NCBI RefSeq assembly: GCF_024758505.1
Contig: NZ_CP077970.1
Coordinates: 2,170,001-2,234,000 of the forward strand
Direction of reading: 5' to 3'
Source: Bradyrhizobium arachidis
GTDB taxonomy: Bacteria; Pseudomonadota; Alphaproteobacteria; Rhizobiales; Xanthobacteraceae
Length of the DNA stretch: 64,000 bases
Position numbers and translations under genes: made by a program
Notes under the pieces: generated by a model
The model's input: the letters and a program-made list of their open reading frames with translations, nothing else
What the model was told of the DNA's origin: nothing
Database searches by the model: none
Part shown: positions 44,301 through 52,152 of the stretch, one piece after another
How positions within the stretch are numbered: the first letter of the stretch is position 1
How the letters are laid out: every line of letters begins with the position of its first letter

Positions 44301-46558
44301 CCAGTGATGTTGCTCCACGTGCTGCCGTTGGCGCTCTGCTGCCACTGATAAGAGACGGTGCCCGGTACTCCGTCCGCATCGCTCACCGTCGCGGTCAAAG
44401 TCTGGTTCTGCGTCGGCGTCCCGCTGACGCTCACCGTGCCCGGGTGATTGGGATTCGACGAGCCCGCAGCGAACACGACGTCGCGGAAATAGTTTGCGTT
44501 CTGATAGACGTTGGTCGGGAAGGCGCCCTTGGTCAAGTCGAAGACGCCGGCACCCACCGGGGCGTTCAGACCACCATTGCTGATGCCCGAGGCGAAGCCT
44601 TGCGTGGTGGAGACGTAGTAGCTGTTGATGTTGACGGAGACGATGTAGGTCGTGCCGGCCTGGATGGTCAGCGGCGTGGCGAGCGTCTGCTGCTGCCAGC
44701 CCGATGCACCTTCGTTGGTGAATGTGACCGTCGCCAGCTCCTGGCCGGTGGCCGACCAGATGTGGCCGATATGCGTGCCGGTCTCGCTCGGGGCCTTGTA
44801 GTACCGGATCGCCTGGATCGTGCCGGAGTTGTTGCTGGTGAAGCGCATTCCCAGCTCATACCCCACTCCGTCGGTGGCGTTGGCTATGGCGGGCGTCTGG
44901 GTGGTGAACAGCGTGGTGGTGGCACTCGCAGCCGCAACTATCGCCGTGGCCGCGCTGGTCACGTTCTCGCCGGCGCCGAGCAGGTCGGTGTAGGTGGCAT
45001 TCACGCGGATCCGCTTGCCGACCAGGCTGCTGTCGAGGGTGAGGCTCGCCGTCGTGGCGGCCAGATTGGTCCAGGTGGTGCCGTCGGGGCTGCTCTGCCA
45101 GTGATAGGTGATGCTGGCGGGCACACCGTCAGGATCGGTGACGCTGGCCGTCAGCGTCTGGTTCTGGGTCGCGGTGCCGTTGATCGCGATGGCGCCGACG
45201 TCATTGACATTGGCCACTGTCGTGGCGGTCGCGGAGCTCACCGGGGCCTCGGTGCTGCCCAGGAGGTCGGTGTAGCTGGCGGTGACACGGATGAAGCTGC
45301 CGACCTGGGCCTGCCCGAGGATAAGCGTGCTCGCCGTCGCGCCAGTGATGTTGCTCCACGTGCTGCCGTTGGCGCTCTGCTGCCACTGATAGGTGACGGT
45401 GCCCGGCACTCCGTCCGCATCGCTCACCGTCGCGGTCAAAGTCTGGTTCTGCGTCGGCGTCCCGCTGACGCTCACCGAACCGGGTTGATTGTTAGGATTT
45501 GACGAGCCCGCAGCGAACACGACGTCGCGGAAATAGTTTGCGTTCTGATAGACGTTGGTTGGGAAAGCGCCCTTGGTCAAGTCGAAGACGCCGGCACCCA
45601 CCGGGGCGTTCAGACCACCATTGCTGATGCCTGATGCGAAGCCTTGCGTGGTGGAGACGTAGTAGCTGTTGATGTTGACGGAGACGATGTAGGTCGTGCC
45701 GGCCTGGATGGTCAGCGGCGTGGCGAGCGTCTGCTGCTGCCAGCCCGATGCGCCTTCGTTGGTGAACGTGACCGTCGCCAGCTCCTGGCCGGTGGCCGAC
45801 CAGATGTGGCCGATATGCGTGCCCGTCTCGCTCGGGGCCTTGTAGTACCGGATCGCCTGGATCGTGCCGGAAGTATCGCTGGTGAAGCGCATCCCCAGCT
45901 CATAACCCACGCCGTCGGTGGCGTTGGCTATGGCGGGCGTCTGGGTGGTGAACAGCGTGGTGGTGGCAGGCGCAGCGGCAGCGGCAACCGTCGCCGTGGC
46001 CGCGCTGGTCACGTTCTCGCTGCCGCCGAGCAGGTCGGTGTAGGTGGCATTCGCCCGGATCCGCTTGCCGACCAGGCTGCTGTCGAGGGTGAGACTCGCC
46101 GTCGTGGCGGCCAGATTGGTCCAGGTGGTGCCGTCGGGGCTGCTCTGCCAGCGACGGGTGATGCTGGCGGGCACGCCGTCGGGATCCGTGACATTGGCCG
46201 TCAGCGTCTGGTTCTGGGTCGCGGTGCCGTTGATCGTGACGGCGCCGACGTCGTTGACGTTGGCCACTGCCGTGGCGGTCGCGGAGCTCACCGGGGCCTC
46301 GGTGCTGCCCAAGAGGTCGGTGTAGCTGGCGGTGACACGGATGAAGCTGCCGACCTGGGCCTGCGCGAGGACTAGCGTCCTCGCGGTCGCGCCAGCGATG
46401 CTGCTCCATGAGTTGCCGTTGGTGCTTCGCTGCCACTGGTAAGTGATGGTGCCCGGCACTCCGTCCGCATCGCTCACCGTCGCGGTCAAAGTCTGGTTCT
46501 GCGTCGGCGCCCCGCTGACGCTCACAATACCCGGGCGGTTATTGGGCTTCACCGGCAC
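41333..46558 (-). CDS. 1741-residue repeat protein: Ig-like and DUF4082 repeats, two Calx-beta domains, glucose/sorbosone dehydrogenase propeller
   Basis: GTG 46558 has GGGGGAG about 10 bases upstream. Three near-identical units of about 347 residues (about 8-1045) each contain two Ig-like modules (TQNQTLTATVSDADGVPGT; TQNQTLTA.VTDPDGVPAS) and one DUF4082 domain (LFTTQTPAIANATDGVGYELG, ending YQNANYFRDVVFA). Two Calx-beta domains follow (about 1050-1285; DFIQPTFNGRSNTGQVVFNPGESTKSF), then a six-bladed GSDH/PQQ-type domain (ISDWTP-like start; RGLLGIAVNPNF; HSIGAVHFGPDGYLYLTVGDG; GPDGWIYGADL). No signal peptide or RTX tail is visible, so the export route is unclear. Probably a cell-surface or secreted protein. 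Confidence 0.85.
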   Translation of the reverse strand: MPVKPNNRPGIVSVSGAPTQNQTLTATVSDADGVPGTITYQWQRSTNGNSWSSIAGATARTLVLAQAQVGSFIRVTASYTDLLGSTEAPVSSATATAVANVNDVGAVTINGTATQNQTLTANVTDPDGVPASITRRWQSSPDGTTWTNLAATTASLTLDSSLVGKRIRANATYTDLLGGSENVTSAATATVAAAAAPATTTLFTTQTPAIANATDGVGYELGMRFTSDTSGTIQAIRYYKAPSETGTHIGHIWSATGQELATVTFTNEGASGWQQQTLATPLTIQAGTTYIVSVNINSYYVSTTQGFASGISNGGLNAPVGAGVFDLTKGAFPTNVYQNANYFRDVVFAAGSSNPNNQPGSVSVSGTPTQNQTLTATVSDADGVPGTVTYQWQQSANGSTWSNITGATASTLILGQAQVGSFIRVTASYTDLLGSTEAPVSSATATTVANVNDVGAIAINGTATQNQTLTASVTDPDGVPASITYHWQSSPDGTTWTNLAATTASLTLDSSLVGKRIRVNATYTDLLGAGENVTSAATAIVAAASATTTLFTTQTPAIANATDGVGYELGMRFTSNNSGTIQAIRYYKAPSETGTHIGHIWSATGQELATVTFTNEGASGWQQQTLATPLTIQAGTTYIVSVNINSYYVSTTQGFASGISNGGLNAPVGAGVFDLTKGAFPTNVYQNANYFRDVVFAAGSSNPNHPGTVSVSGTPTQNQTLTATVSDADGVPGTVSYQWQQSANGSTWSNITGATASTLILGQAQVGSFIRVTASYTDLLGSTEAPVSSATATTVANVNDVGAIAINGTATQNQTLTASVTDPDGVPASITYHWQSSPDGTTWTNLAATTASLTLDSSLVGKRIRVNATYTDLLGAGENVTSAATAIVAAASATTTLFTTQTPAIANATDGVGYELGMRFTSDNSGAIQAIRYYKAPSETGTHIGHIWSATGQELATVTFTNEGASGWQQQTLATPLTIQAGTTYIVSVNINSYYVSTTQGFASGISNGGLNAPVGAGVFDLTKGAFPTNVYQNANYFRDVVFAAGNVISLLNTSTIYVSETAGTATITVVRSGDLQSQSTVEYTTNEIGTGGSATAGQDFIQPTFNGRSNTGQVVFNPGESTKSFTIPIVNDQLTEGNETFAVGLQNPGSGSLGTPRTVLVTIIDDDSPAAISMADAAVSVTENTQTATITLLRSGSTNQAATVGFTTSNGSALAGSDYTASSGTVTFAAGQVTQTITVPIINDTTPENDETFTVTLSNPTGATLGAQTTTTVKILDNDNPNLGNLVDETFVTGLGQGYASGPTAIDWTPDGRYMLVAQKDGVVRVVDNGTLRSTPLIDLSSEVNDVDDRGLLGIAVNPNFATNHYVYLLYTYDPPETAGQTGLAAPDQPGNRPARLVRVTVNPTTMIADPASEVVLVGKNSIWAYTSRPDVNSTGDPSIVPSGIVNGTTITAPASQIEVGSQDNDPDRPGIQNQNIRDYLATDSDSHSIGAVHFGPDGYLYLTVGDGVSYNFVDPRGVRVQDIHNLSGKLLRIDPITGEGVPGNPFYQASDPNSNASKVFYYGVRNAYRFSFDPVTNLPVLGDVGWNSWEELDTGPAGSNFGWPYLEGPDRTASYQNLPQAITFYNNGNRNNTSDPPAVFPILSLSHGAPDNVHVITAGDFYNQNIMFFDDVQNGTIFAATLNASRQVTSVQLVDNVAGIVDMQKGPDGWIYGADLVDGTIRRWVDPSAVTALGLAASS
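43421..46545. repeat. Three tandem 1041-1044-bp direct repeats inside the giant gene
   Basis: Units start at the sequence GCCCGCAGCGAACACGAC at 43421, 44462 and 45506, giving periods of 1041 and 1044 bases. Units 1 and 2 are almost identical over their whole length; unit 3 is slightly more divergent. Each unit encodes two Ig-like modules and one DUF4082 domain. Such arrays expand and contract by recombination and are prone to assembly collapse. Confidence 0.92.
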
Positions 46559-46867
46559 GTTGGTTTTACTCCCCCAGCTAATTAGCGTGGTAAAATACGA
46601 CTTAAAGTTGTGGTGCCAGTTATGCAGGTTGTAATGTCGGCCGCGGCTGCCGTGACGTTCGCATTAATAATATTAAATAACATTAAAACGATTAAATCGA
46701 AAGCGGTTTTTGCCTTTGGAGAAGCGACACTCGTCAATTTCTCTTGAACTTGAAGGAGCGGGCGCGTGTGACGAATCTCGTGCACCAGGGAGAAGAGGCG
46801 CCAAAGATTTGGATAAAGCGGGCTGTGCAGTTTGCCCAGCCTCGAACACGCTCGCGACGTCCAGCTC
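46559..46867. promoter_or_regulatory. Intergenic region upstream of the giant gene with AT-rich island
   Basis: About 300 bases. On the reverse strand the giant gene's frame stays open from the start back to a TAA at 46664-46666 and reads YNLHNWHHNFKSYFTTLI, but contains no ATG, GTG or TTG start. Bases about 46660-46705 are AT-rich. No gene is recognised. Confidence 0.4.
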
Positions 46868-47110
46868 CTATGGCTCCATCCGTTTTGCGATCAGATCGGC
46901 GAACTCACCCAGGTTCCGGGCCGCCTCGACTTCGCCAACGCGGAATCGTACGCGAAACTTCTGCTCGACGGCGATGACGAGCGAGATCTGCATGAGCGAG
47001 TCCCACTCCTCGACATCGGCCGCCGACAGCTCGGGCTTGGCCGCGACCTTCTCAAGGAAGATGCCGTCGAATACCTCCTGCAACTTCGCCAGTACTTCAG
47101 CTTGCTTCAT
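46868..47110 (-). CDS. Acyl carrier protein
   Basis: 80 residues of acidic, helical ACP type. VEEWDSLMQISLVIAVEQKF contains the phosphopantetheine-attachment Ser (S38) in a DSL motif. The start codon ATG overlaps the 3' end of the FkbH-like gene by 14 bases, so the pair is co-translated. It is too short and isolated for fatty-acid synthesis and is more likely dedicated to the FkbH partner, which in known systems loads a glyceryl unit onto an ACP. Confidence 0.9.
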   Translation of the reverse strand: MKQAEVLAKLQEVFDGIFLEKVAAKPELSAADVEEWDSLMQISLVIAVEQKFRVRFRVGEVEAARNLGEFADLIAKRMEP

Positions 47111-48971
47111 AAGCCCTCCGGGTTACGCGGATCTTCGTCGAACGCATCTGATACGTCTCCACCTTGAGCTCGAACTCCTTTCGGGCGGCGGAGTCTTCCG
47201 TACGCATGAAGCCAAACTCCTCGTAGATTCCGGCGACGATCCCGTTCTTTGCCGTCGGAAGATAAATGCCGCGAACGGTTGCGCAGCCGGCGATCTCTGC
47301 CAGCCGGAAGATCTCATTCATGATCTCGTCCTCGACCTGGCGCTTGAGCACGCGGCAGCTCATGAGCCAGGTATCAAGAACGAAGACGCCGCCCTCGATC
47401 TTTGCAATGACCACAGAGATGAGCCCGGAATCACCGAACCGATCCTCGAGCCGCATCGTGAAGCACGAATAGTCCGGCCTTCGTAGCAGCCCCTGGATCT
47501 CGGTTTCGGATCGACGGACCGTCGTCAGGTTGAACTGGTTGCTGCGCGCGATCAGCTGGGCAATGCGGGGTAGATCGAGCGAGTCGAACTCCTTGATGGT
47601 GCCTCGCATCTCAAGCGAGGCGAGGTAGGCTGGCATATCGGTTACGCTTGCCGCCAGCTCCGTACGTCGCCGTTCCTGCCTATACTGTGCCGTCCGCCCG
47701 AGATCCTCCTCGGTGACGTTCCGTGGCTCGAAATGGCGCCCGGCCTGGAGGCGACCGATGAATTCGGCGGGGTCCGGCCCGAGGAGCACGCCTTCGACCT
47801 GCGGCTGAAACTGGCGCACGATCTCGATCTCCGCCGGGTTGTCGTCGGCGAAGACGAAGCTGTCCAGGCCAACACGGAGTTCATCCGCGATCCGCTGCAG
47901 GTTGTCGGACTTCGGGTCCCAATTGGCTTTGAAGGCCGCGATGTGCTCCAGGCGGAGAACCATCTCGGGATGCTTCTCGAATACCTCGACCGCGCGCGCA
48001 TGGTCGTTCTTGCTGCATACCGCAAGCAGGACGCCGCGTTCGGAAAGCGCAAGGAGGTACCTCTGGAAAGCCTTGAAAGCTTCGCCGCGGGGAGACGAGT
48101 CGCCAAGTTCGATTCCCTCGACACCGTCCTCCGCGATCACGCCGCCCCATAGCGTGTGATCGAGATCGATCGCCAGCACCTTCTTGGGACCTTGCTTACG
48201 GGAGGCGATCAGATGGCTTAGCTCTTGCGCGACATCCACCAGGAAATCAGGCGAGCCGAGCTGCTTCGATTCATACCACGCTCGCGCATCCTCCGCGGCC
48301 GTGATCCCCCGGCGCGCCGATAGGAACTCGAGGTCGCAGATTTGCACCTCAGCTGGGGCGCGGAGCCCGAGCTCTAGGTTTACCGCTTTGCGGAAACTCC
48401 AATCGGCGCCGAGCGTGCGGGAACGAAACGAGCCGAGATCGAGGTCGCCGGGCAGCGCAAGATTGGCGAGAATCACCGCCGCACCTGAGCGTGCGATGAA
48501 GGTCTGCGCGAGGTTGAGGAGGTGCTCCGCGGCGCCAACTGCAGCTTCGCGCTGGTGTTCCACGGCATCGAGGAGCGAGCCGGAAAACCGGCAGCGGCCC
48601 GCGTTCGGCAGAATGAAGGCGAGATCCGGCTTGAAGGCGTAGAGTGGGCTCGAGCCGTCGAGGATTTCCGAGACGAAATTATCGTAGTCGCCGAGGAAGC
48701 GTTCGCACTCGACTCCTCGAATGGCCAGGAGATGTTCAACCAGTTCGTGCAACGGATAAAGGTTGTAGCCTCCGATCAAGGCGAGGCGCAGACTTGGCTG
48801 GACACTTTCGGTCGTATGTCGCTTCGCCTTTTTTCGAAGCGTCGACAGAAAGAACAGCTCGGAGAAACTCGTCGCCTGCCGCGAGCGAGCGGCGAGATGT
48901 CCCCAAAGCGCGGCCTCGCCGGACTGCGCCAAGGACTTGAGTTCGGCATCATTGACGTGCCGGTCCGGCAA
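47097..48971 (-). CDS. FkbH-like protein (HAD-IIIC phosphatase domain with GNAT-like C-terminus)
   Basis: 624 residues. Roughly residues 60-250 form an SGNH-like or accessory domain. The HAD domain follows (about 263-400) with KVLAIDLDHTLWGGVI (nucleophile Asp), AVCSKNDHA and FVFADDNPAEIE. A GNAT-like C-terminal domain (about 440-610) has RSNQFNLTT and DTWLMSCRVLKRQVE. FkbH proteins convert 1,3-bisphosphoglycerate into glyceryl-S-ACP. The listed start is TTG 48971, which lacks a close ribosome site. A GGAGGAGG about 6 bases before an in-frame ATT (48992-48990) suggests a possible rare ATT start. Confidence 0.9.
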   Translation of the reverse strand: MPDRHVNDAELKSLAQSGEAALWGHLAARSRQATSFSELFFLSTLRKKAKRHTTESVQPSLRLALIGGYNLYPLHELVEHLLAIRGVECERFLGDYDNFVSEILDGSSPLYAFKPDLAFILPNAGRCRFSGSLLDAVEHQREAAVGAAEHLLNLAQTFIARSGAAVILANLALPGDLDLGSFRSRTLGADWSFRKAVNLELGLRAPAEVQICDLEFLSARRGITAAEDARAWYESKQLGSPDFLVDVAQELSHLIASRKQGPKKVLAIDLDHTLWGGVIAEDGVEGIELGDSSPRGEAFKAFQRYLLALSERGVLLAVCSKNDHARAVEVFEKHPEMVLRLEHIAAFKANWDPKSDNLQRIADELRVGLDSFVFADDNPAEIEIVRQFQPQVEGVLLGPDPAEFIGRLQAGRHFEPRNVTEEDLGRTAQYRQERRRTELAASVTDMPAYLASLEMRGTIKEFDSLDLPRIAQLIARSNQFNLTTVRRSETEIQGLLRRPDYSCFTMRLEDRFGDSGLISVVIAKIEGGVFVLDTWLMSCRVLKRQVEDEIMNEIFRLAEIAGCATVRGIYLPTAKNGIVAGIYEEFGFMRTEDSAARKEFELKVETYQMRSTKIRVTRRAYEAS

Positions 48972-49034
48972 GACGGGTACAGCCGTGGGAATAGCGAGCC
49001 TCCTCCGGGGAAAGCAGCAATCATTTGATTGTCG

Positions 49035-49104
49035 CTCACATTAAATAATGCTAACATTCAGGTCAATTAAATATATTTAAATGTCTTTAAGGTAAAATAA
49101 ATAG
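49035..49104. promoter_or_regulatory. AT-rich island between divergent FkbH and GNAT genes
   Basis: TTAAATAATGCTAACATTCAGG followed by TTAAATATATTTAAATG separates the leftward FkbH/ACP operon from the rightward GNAT gene. It probably carries promoters for both directions. It is of the same TTTAAT/ATTTAA type as the other islands in the window. Confidence 0.45.
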
Positions 49105-49728
49105 ATGACGGACCATGCGGGACTGGAGCCGCCGAGTGCGGGCGCGCTTTCCACCAAGACTGAGAATCTCAAACGGCTTCCTGAAGGAAATAACCTGGTC
49201 CTCCGAGAGGTCCGGCTGGAGGACTCCGCGCAAATCATCGCTTGGCGGAACGACCCCGTTCTCGGCAAGTTCATGACGCGGGAAAAGCTGACCTTGACCC
49301 AGCAGGAAGAGTTTTTCCGAAACTATCAGGCCAGAGCGGACGACTACTATTTCATTGCCGAGTTCAAGCGCTCGAAAAAACCGGCTGGCACCATCGCCCT
49401 TGCGAACCTGGATTTCGCGGCGAAGCGCGGCGAGGTGGCGCGGTTGATCGTCGATCCGGGCGCGCGCCTATTTCTGGTAGAGATATTCGATCTGCTTTTC
49501 GCGTTCGCGTTCGCGCAGCTGGGGCTTTCGGTCGTCGTAGCCAACGTGCAAAGCAAGAACGTGGCCGCGAAGAGCTTTCATATTCGCCTTGGTTTCCAGA
49601 TCGAAAAGATTGCGCCGAAGGCTTGGTGGAACGGCGACGACGTGATTACGTTTCGGATGTCGCGCGAAGATTATCCGCGATTGAAGCAGGCCTGGTCGGC
49701 GCTGCTCCTCGATGCGCGGGAAAGTTGA
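49105..49728 (+). CDS. GNAT-family N-acetyltransferase-like protein
   Basis: 207 residues. After a variable N-terminus the GNAT fold is visible: LVLREVRLEDSAQIIAWRNDPVLGKFM, YYFIAEFKRSKKPAGTIALANLD, VARLIVDPGAR (acetyl-CoA-binding strand) and VVANVQSKNVAAKSFHIRLGFQ. It resembles RimJ/PseH-type acyltransferases that act on amino sugars or protein N-termini. It is divergently transcribed from FkbH/ACP, so use of an ACP-bound acyl donor instead of acetyl-CoA is possible but only inferred. Confidence 0.85.
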   Translation: MTDHAGLEPPSAGALSTKTENLKRLPEGNNLVLREVRLEDSAQIIAWRNDPVLGKFMTREKLTLTQQEEFFRNYQARADDYYFIAEFKRSKKPAGTIALANLDFAAKRGEVARLIVDPGARLFLVEIFDLLFAFAFAQLGLSVVVANVQSKNVAAKSFHIRLGFQIEKIAPKAWWNGDDVITFRMSREDYPRLKQAWSALLLDARES

Positions 49729-49818
49729 CTGTCCGAGCATCTAGCCGAGCAGCGCATCGCGCTTTCAATCCGGCCCGTCGGACGTACCCTCTCCTTGGCA
49801 GGGAAAGAGGAATAGCAG

Positions 49819-50217
49819 ATGGATTTGCGTTTTCATCATTTGGGAATGGCGTGCCGGGAGATCACGGCGGAGTTGCCGGAGCTCGCGATAGCCGGCTACA
49901 GCCCTGAAGGACCTCTATTCGAGGACCCGATCCAGCAGGTTCGGATTCAGTTCGTGTCAGGCGGCGGTCCGCGACTGGAACTCATTGAGCCGGCCGGCGC
50001 GGAATCGCCAGTGGAGGGGATTCTGAAGCGCGGCAGCAAATTTTATCACCTTGCTTACGAAGTGGACCGCTTCGACGACGCGATCGCCCGGTTCAGGGAG
50101 CGGCAGCATGTTCTCGTATCGTCACCCGCTCCCGCAGTCGCGTTCGAGATGCGCCGTATCGTGTTTCTCGCCTCCGCGACGCGCACGCTCATCGAGCTCA
50201 TCGAGGCGAGGATCTAA
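49819..50217 (+). CDS. VOC-family (glyoxalase/methylmalonyl-CoA-epimerase-like) protein
   Basis: 132 residues, beginning FHHLGMACREITAEL, followed by QFVSGGGPRLELIEPAG, FYHLAYEVDRFDDAI and RTLIELIEA. These give the paired beta-alpha-beta-beta-beta units of the vicinal-oxygen-chelate fold, with metal ligands H in FHHLG, E in LELIEP, H in YHLAYE and E in LIELIE. An AGAGG lies about 9 bases upstream. Methylmalonyl-CoA-epimerase-like members act on 2-position epimers of acyl thioesters, which would suit a gene next to an ACP/FkbH pair. Confidence 0.83.
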   Translation: MDLRFHHLGMACREITAELPELAIAGYSPEGPLFEDPIQQVRIQFVSGGGPRLELIEPAGAESPVEGILKRGSKFYHLAYEVDRFDDAIARFRERQHVLVSSPAPAVAFEMRRIVFLASATRTLIELIEARI

Positions 50218-50342
50218 AGCGCGATGGCTTTAGGTTGATTCGTCATCGCGCTTTTCGGTCTTTGTTCGAGCATGATCTCCGCGCAGACGCGTTCCGCGTT
50301 TGTCGCGAGGGAAAACCGCTCCGCACTTTTCCGGATCATGCT
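50216..50342. repeat. Bradyrhizobium-type intergenic hairpin repeat doubling as a terminator
   Basis: Hairpin 1: AGCGCGATG (50218-50226) pairs with CATCGCGCT (50244-50252) and is followed by TTTT, a good Rho-independent terminator for the VOC gene. Hairpin 2: AGCATGATC (50269-50277) pairs with GATCATGCT (50334-50342), ending at the stop of the convergent gene. The AGCGCGATG...GAGCATGATC...CCGGATCATGC layout is a dispersed intergenic element I recognise from Bradyrhizobium-type genomes. Confidence 0.75.
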
Positions 50343-51428
50343 TTAGTGTGAATCGGCGAAAGCTGGATCGGGGGGCCGAGTAACGATCTGCGCGAATCCG
50401 TCAGGCGATACCGTTCTGCTCCGCCGAACCCACTCAGCAGCGCGAAGGCCGCCTGCCTGCAGTCTCACGATCGGTTCGGGGCCAATCTCCGACAGGAGAA
50501 TGCCCATGTGCCCCATTGCCGGAGCCGCTGCTGGCCAAACGCCCAGTCCATTTGCTGACAATACGGTCCGATCCATATCGCCCCAAAACTGCACGATAAT
50601 GACACCCGCGGGCGCGCAAGCAGCGAGATGCGTTGCTTCCGGCGAACCGATGCGGGGCTCAGCCCCTGGTCGCAATGCGACGATGATTGCGTCCCACGCG
50701 TCGCGATACACGGCTTGGACGTCGTCGAAGGTGTCCACGCTCGCTCCAGAGCTCGCGAGACCGGCGCGGAGCGAACCAACAAAGTCGTTGTCGCACAGCA
50801 CAGCAATGCGATTCTTGTAAACGGATAGACCGCAGTCGTGGAGTTGCTTCACGCACAGCGGACCGAGAAACGAGAAGACATCGACTGACGGGTGACGCTC
50901 GTTCACGCCGACAATCGGAATTCCGCGCCGTAAGCATGCTTCCATGTCGAGGTCCTCAGGGCGAAATTCCCAAGCCTCAAACATCAAGGCGATGACGGCC
51001 TCCCTCGGCAACTCATCAATGAGCGCAGCGGTAAGAGGCCGAAGATGGCCGCTGTTGGTCACAATATCCGTTTGATGAAGGATATTCGGGGTGATCTGCT
51101 CCAGGACGTCGATGCGATCGGCCACACCGACCGAATCGGCAAGCTCCAGAGTCTGTTGCCTTGCGTCAGCTGGTGTGCCGTGCCGCGTAGGTCTCGTGAA
51201 GGCATAGACGTGCCTGGCTCCGGCCATGGCTGCGAGGACGGCCGTCACGGCATACGCGCCGGTCGCAGCCTCGGTGAGAACGGTTAGCCCCGAAAGATCT
51301 AAGAGAGTTTCCGTAAGGGCTCGGCTCATCAGGGCTCCCAGACGCGGCAGTGAGAATCCTGGTCGCAAGGCCGTATCGAGGCCAGACCGCAATTGGCTGA
51401 ATGCTGCTCCGGCCTCGGTTCCGGTCAT
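50343..51428 (-). CDS. Rossmann-fold protein, possibly NAD(P)-binding; function unknown
   Basis: 361 residues. LTEAATGAYAVTAVLAAMAGARHVYAFTRPTRHG looks like a nucleotide-binding helix-strand region. Later segments DIVTNSGHLRPLTAALIDELP and EAVIALMFEAWEFRPEDLD recall the cofactor domain of 2-hydroxyacid dehydrogenases, as does YKNRIAVLCDNDFVGSLRAGL, a possible second Rossmann-like unit. No complete GxGxxG is present. It is convergent with the VOC gene and lies in the FkbH/ACP neighbourhood. I do not recognise a specific family. Confidence 0.7.
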   Translation of the reverse strand: MTGTEAGAAFSQLRSGLDTALRPGFSLPRLGALMSRALTETLLDLSGLTVLTEAATGAYAVTAVLAAMAGARHVYAFTRPTRHGTPADARQQTLELADSVGVADRIDVLEQITPNILHQTDIVTNSGHLRPLTAALIDELPREAVIALMFEAWEFRPEDLDMEACLRRGIPIVGVNERHPSVDVFSFLGPLCVKQLHDCGLSVYKNRIAVLCDNDFVGSLRAGLASSGASVDTFDDVQAVYRDAWDAIIVALRPGAEPRIGSPEATHLAACAPAGVIIVQFWGDMDRTVLSANGLGVWPAAAPAMGHMGILLSEIGPEPIVRLQAGGLRAAEWVRRSRTVSPDGFAQIVTRPPDPAFADSH

Positions 51429-51852
51429 AAACTGCCTTTCGCTTTCGCCACTTGGGATAGCGGTGCCTTTGTGCGCTGCATATATGAGCTGTCTTGAGCT
51501 CGTTGTGCGCTGAATAGGCTTTTGAACGAAGATAATTGCCCACGAATAAATCTGATTTAAAATTATAATAGTTCTAATTTAATGTCAAATGGCCAGGCTA
51601 GGACCGCGCGCCCGCCAGGACCCCGGGGAGCGGAGGGGTAGGTCCTAGCCGCTGGTCAGGTCTCTCAATGGGGCTGCGCACCGTAGGGGCTTTGGTGCTC
51701 GTCGTGTGAGCGGGCGACGGGAGTGTGATGTTGCTTAGCCGCCCGCGACGGTTGTGGCGCTACAGGGCAGACTGGTAATTAAATCGTTAGATTAACATAT
51801 TTAACTTGCGGGGTGTCTATGCTGGACCTATTTTCGCCGCCGATGACGCAGG
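51429..51852. other. Intergenic region with two AT-rich islands and a large stem-loop
   Basis: Bases 51545-51590 and 51778-51812 are AT-rich islands. Between them, GGCTAGGACC (51596-51605) and its exact complement GGTCCTAGCC (51641-51650) form a 10-bp stem with a GC-rich 35-base loop. No gene is recognised. The region lies between a leftward gene and a rightward small-protein gene, so it probably holds both promoters. Confidence 0.5.
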
Positions 51853-52080
51853 ATGATGCTGATGACCGACCTCGATTCCGACAGTGAAGACCGTCGCGAG
51901 TTCTTGAAGAGCTGCGGAAAATTTGCCGCCGTCACCCCTCCGGCCGTGACGCTGTTGCTGTCCACCTCCCTGACCTCCTCGGCGATAGCCACCTCGGGCC
52001 TCGGCCGCAACGGCAACAATGGCGGAGGTAACGGTGGCTACGACGGCAGTCCGAACGGCAAACCGGATATTACTCGCTAA
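51853..52080 (+). CDS. Small protein with Tat-like leader and Gly/Asn-rich tail
   Basis: 75 residues (or 72 from ATG 51862). An acidic N-terminus is followed by DRREFLKSCGKFAAVTPPAV then TLLLSTSLTSSAIA, a twin-arginine-like leader with a hydrophobic core and an AIA cleavage-like site. The short mature part is Gly/Asn-rich (GRNGNNGGGNGGYDG). A paralogue with the same leader is at 54771. Function is unknown; the shape suggests an exported peptide or a precursor. Confidence 0.72.
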   Translation: MMLMTDLDSDSEDRREFLKSCGKFAAVTPPAVTLLLSTSLTSSAIATSGLGRNGNNGGGNGGYDGSPNGKPDITR

Positions 52081-52152
52081 AGTTCCGCGGCGACCAATGG
52101 GATAGCGCTGACGGTCGCGGCGCGACCGTCTATGCGAAGGCGGCCGTTGCGC

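Noticed and set aside
43559..45502. 647-codon open frame on the + strand, plus a 243-codon relative at 45644
   Set aside because: It lies wholly antisense to the repeat part of the giant gene. Its Arg/Gly/Val-rich, perfectly repeating translation is an artefact of GC-rich codon pairing; the reverse-strand product has recognisable domains.
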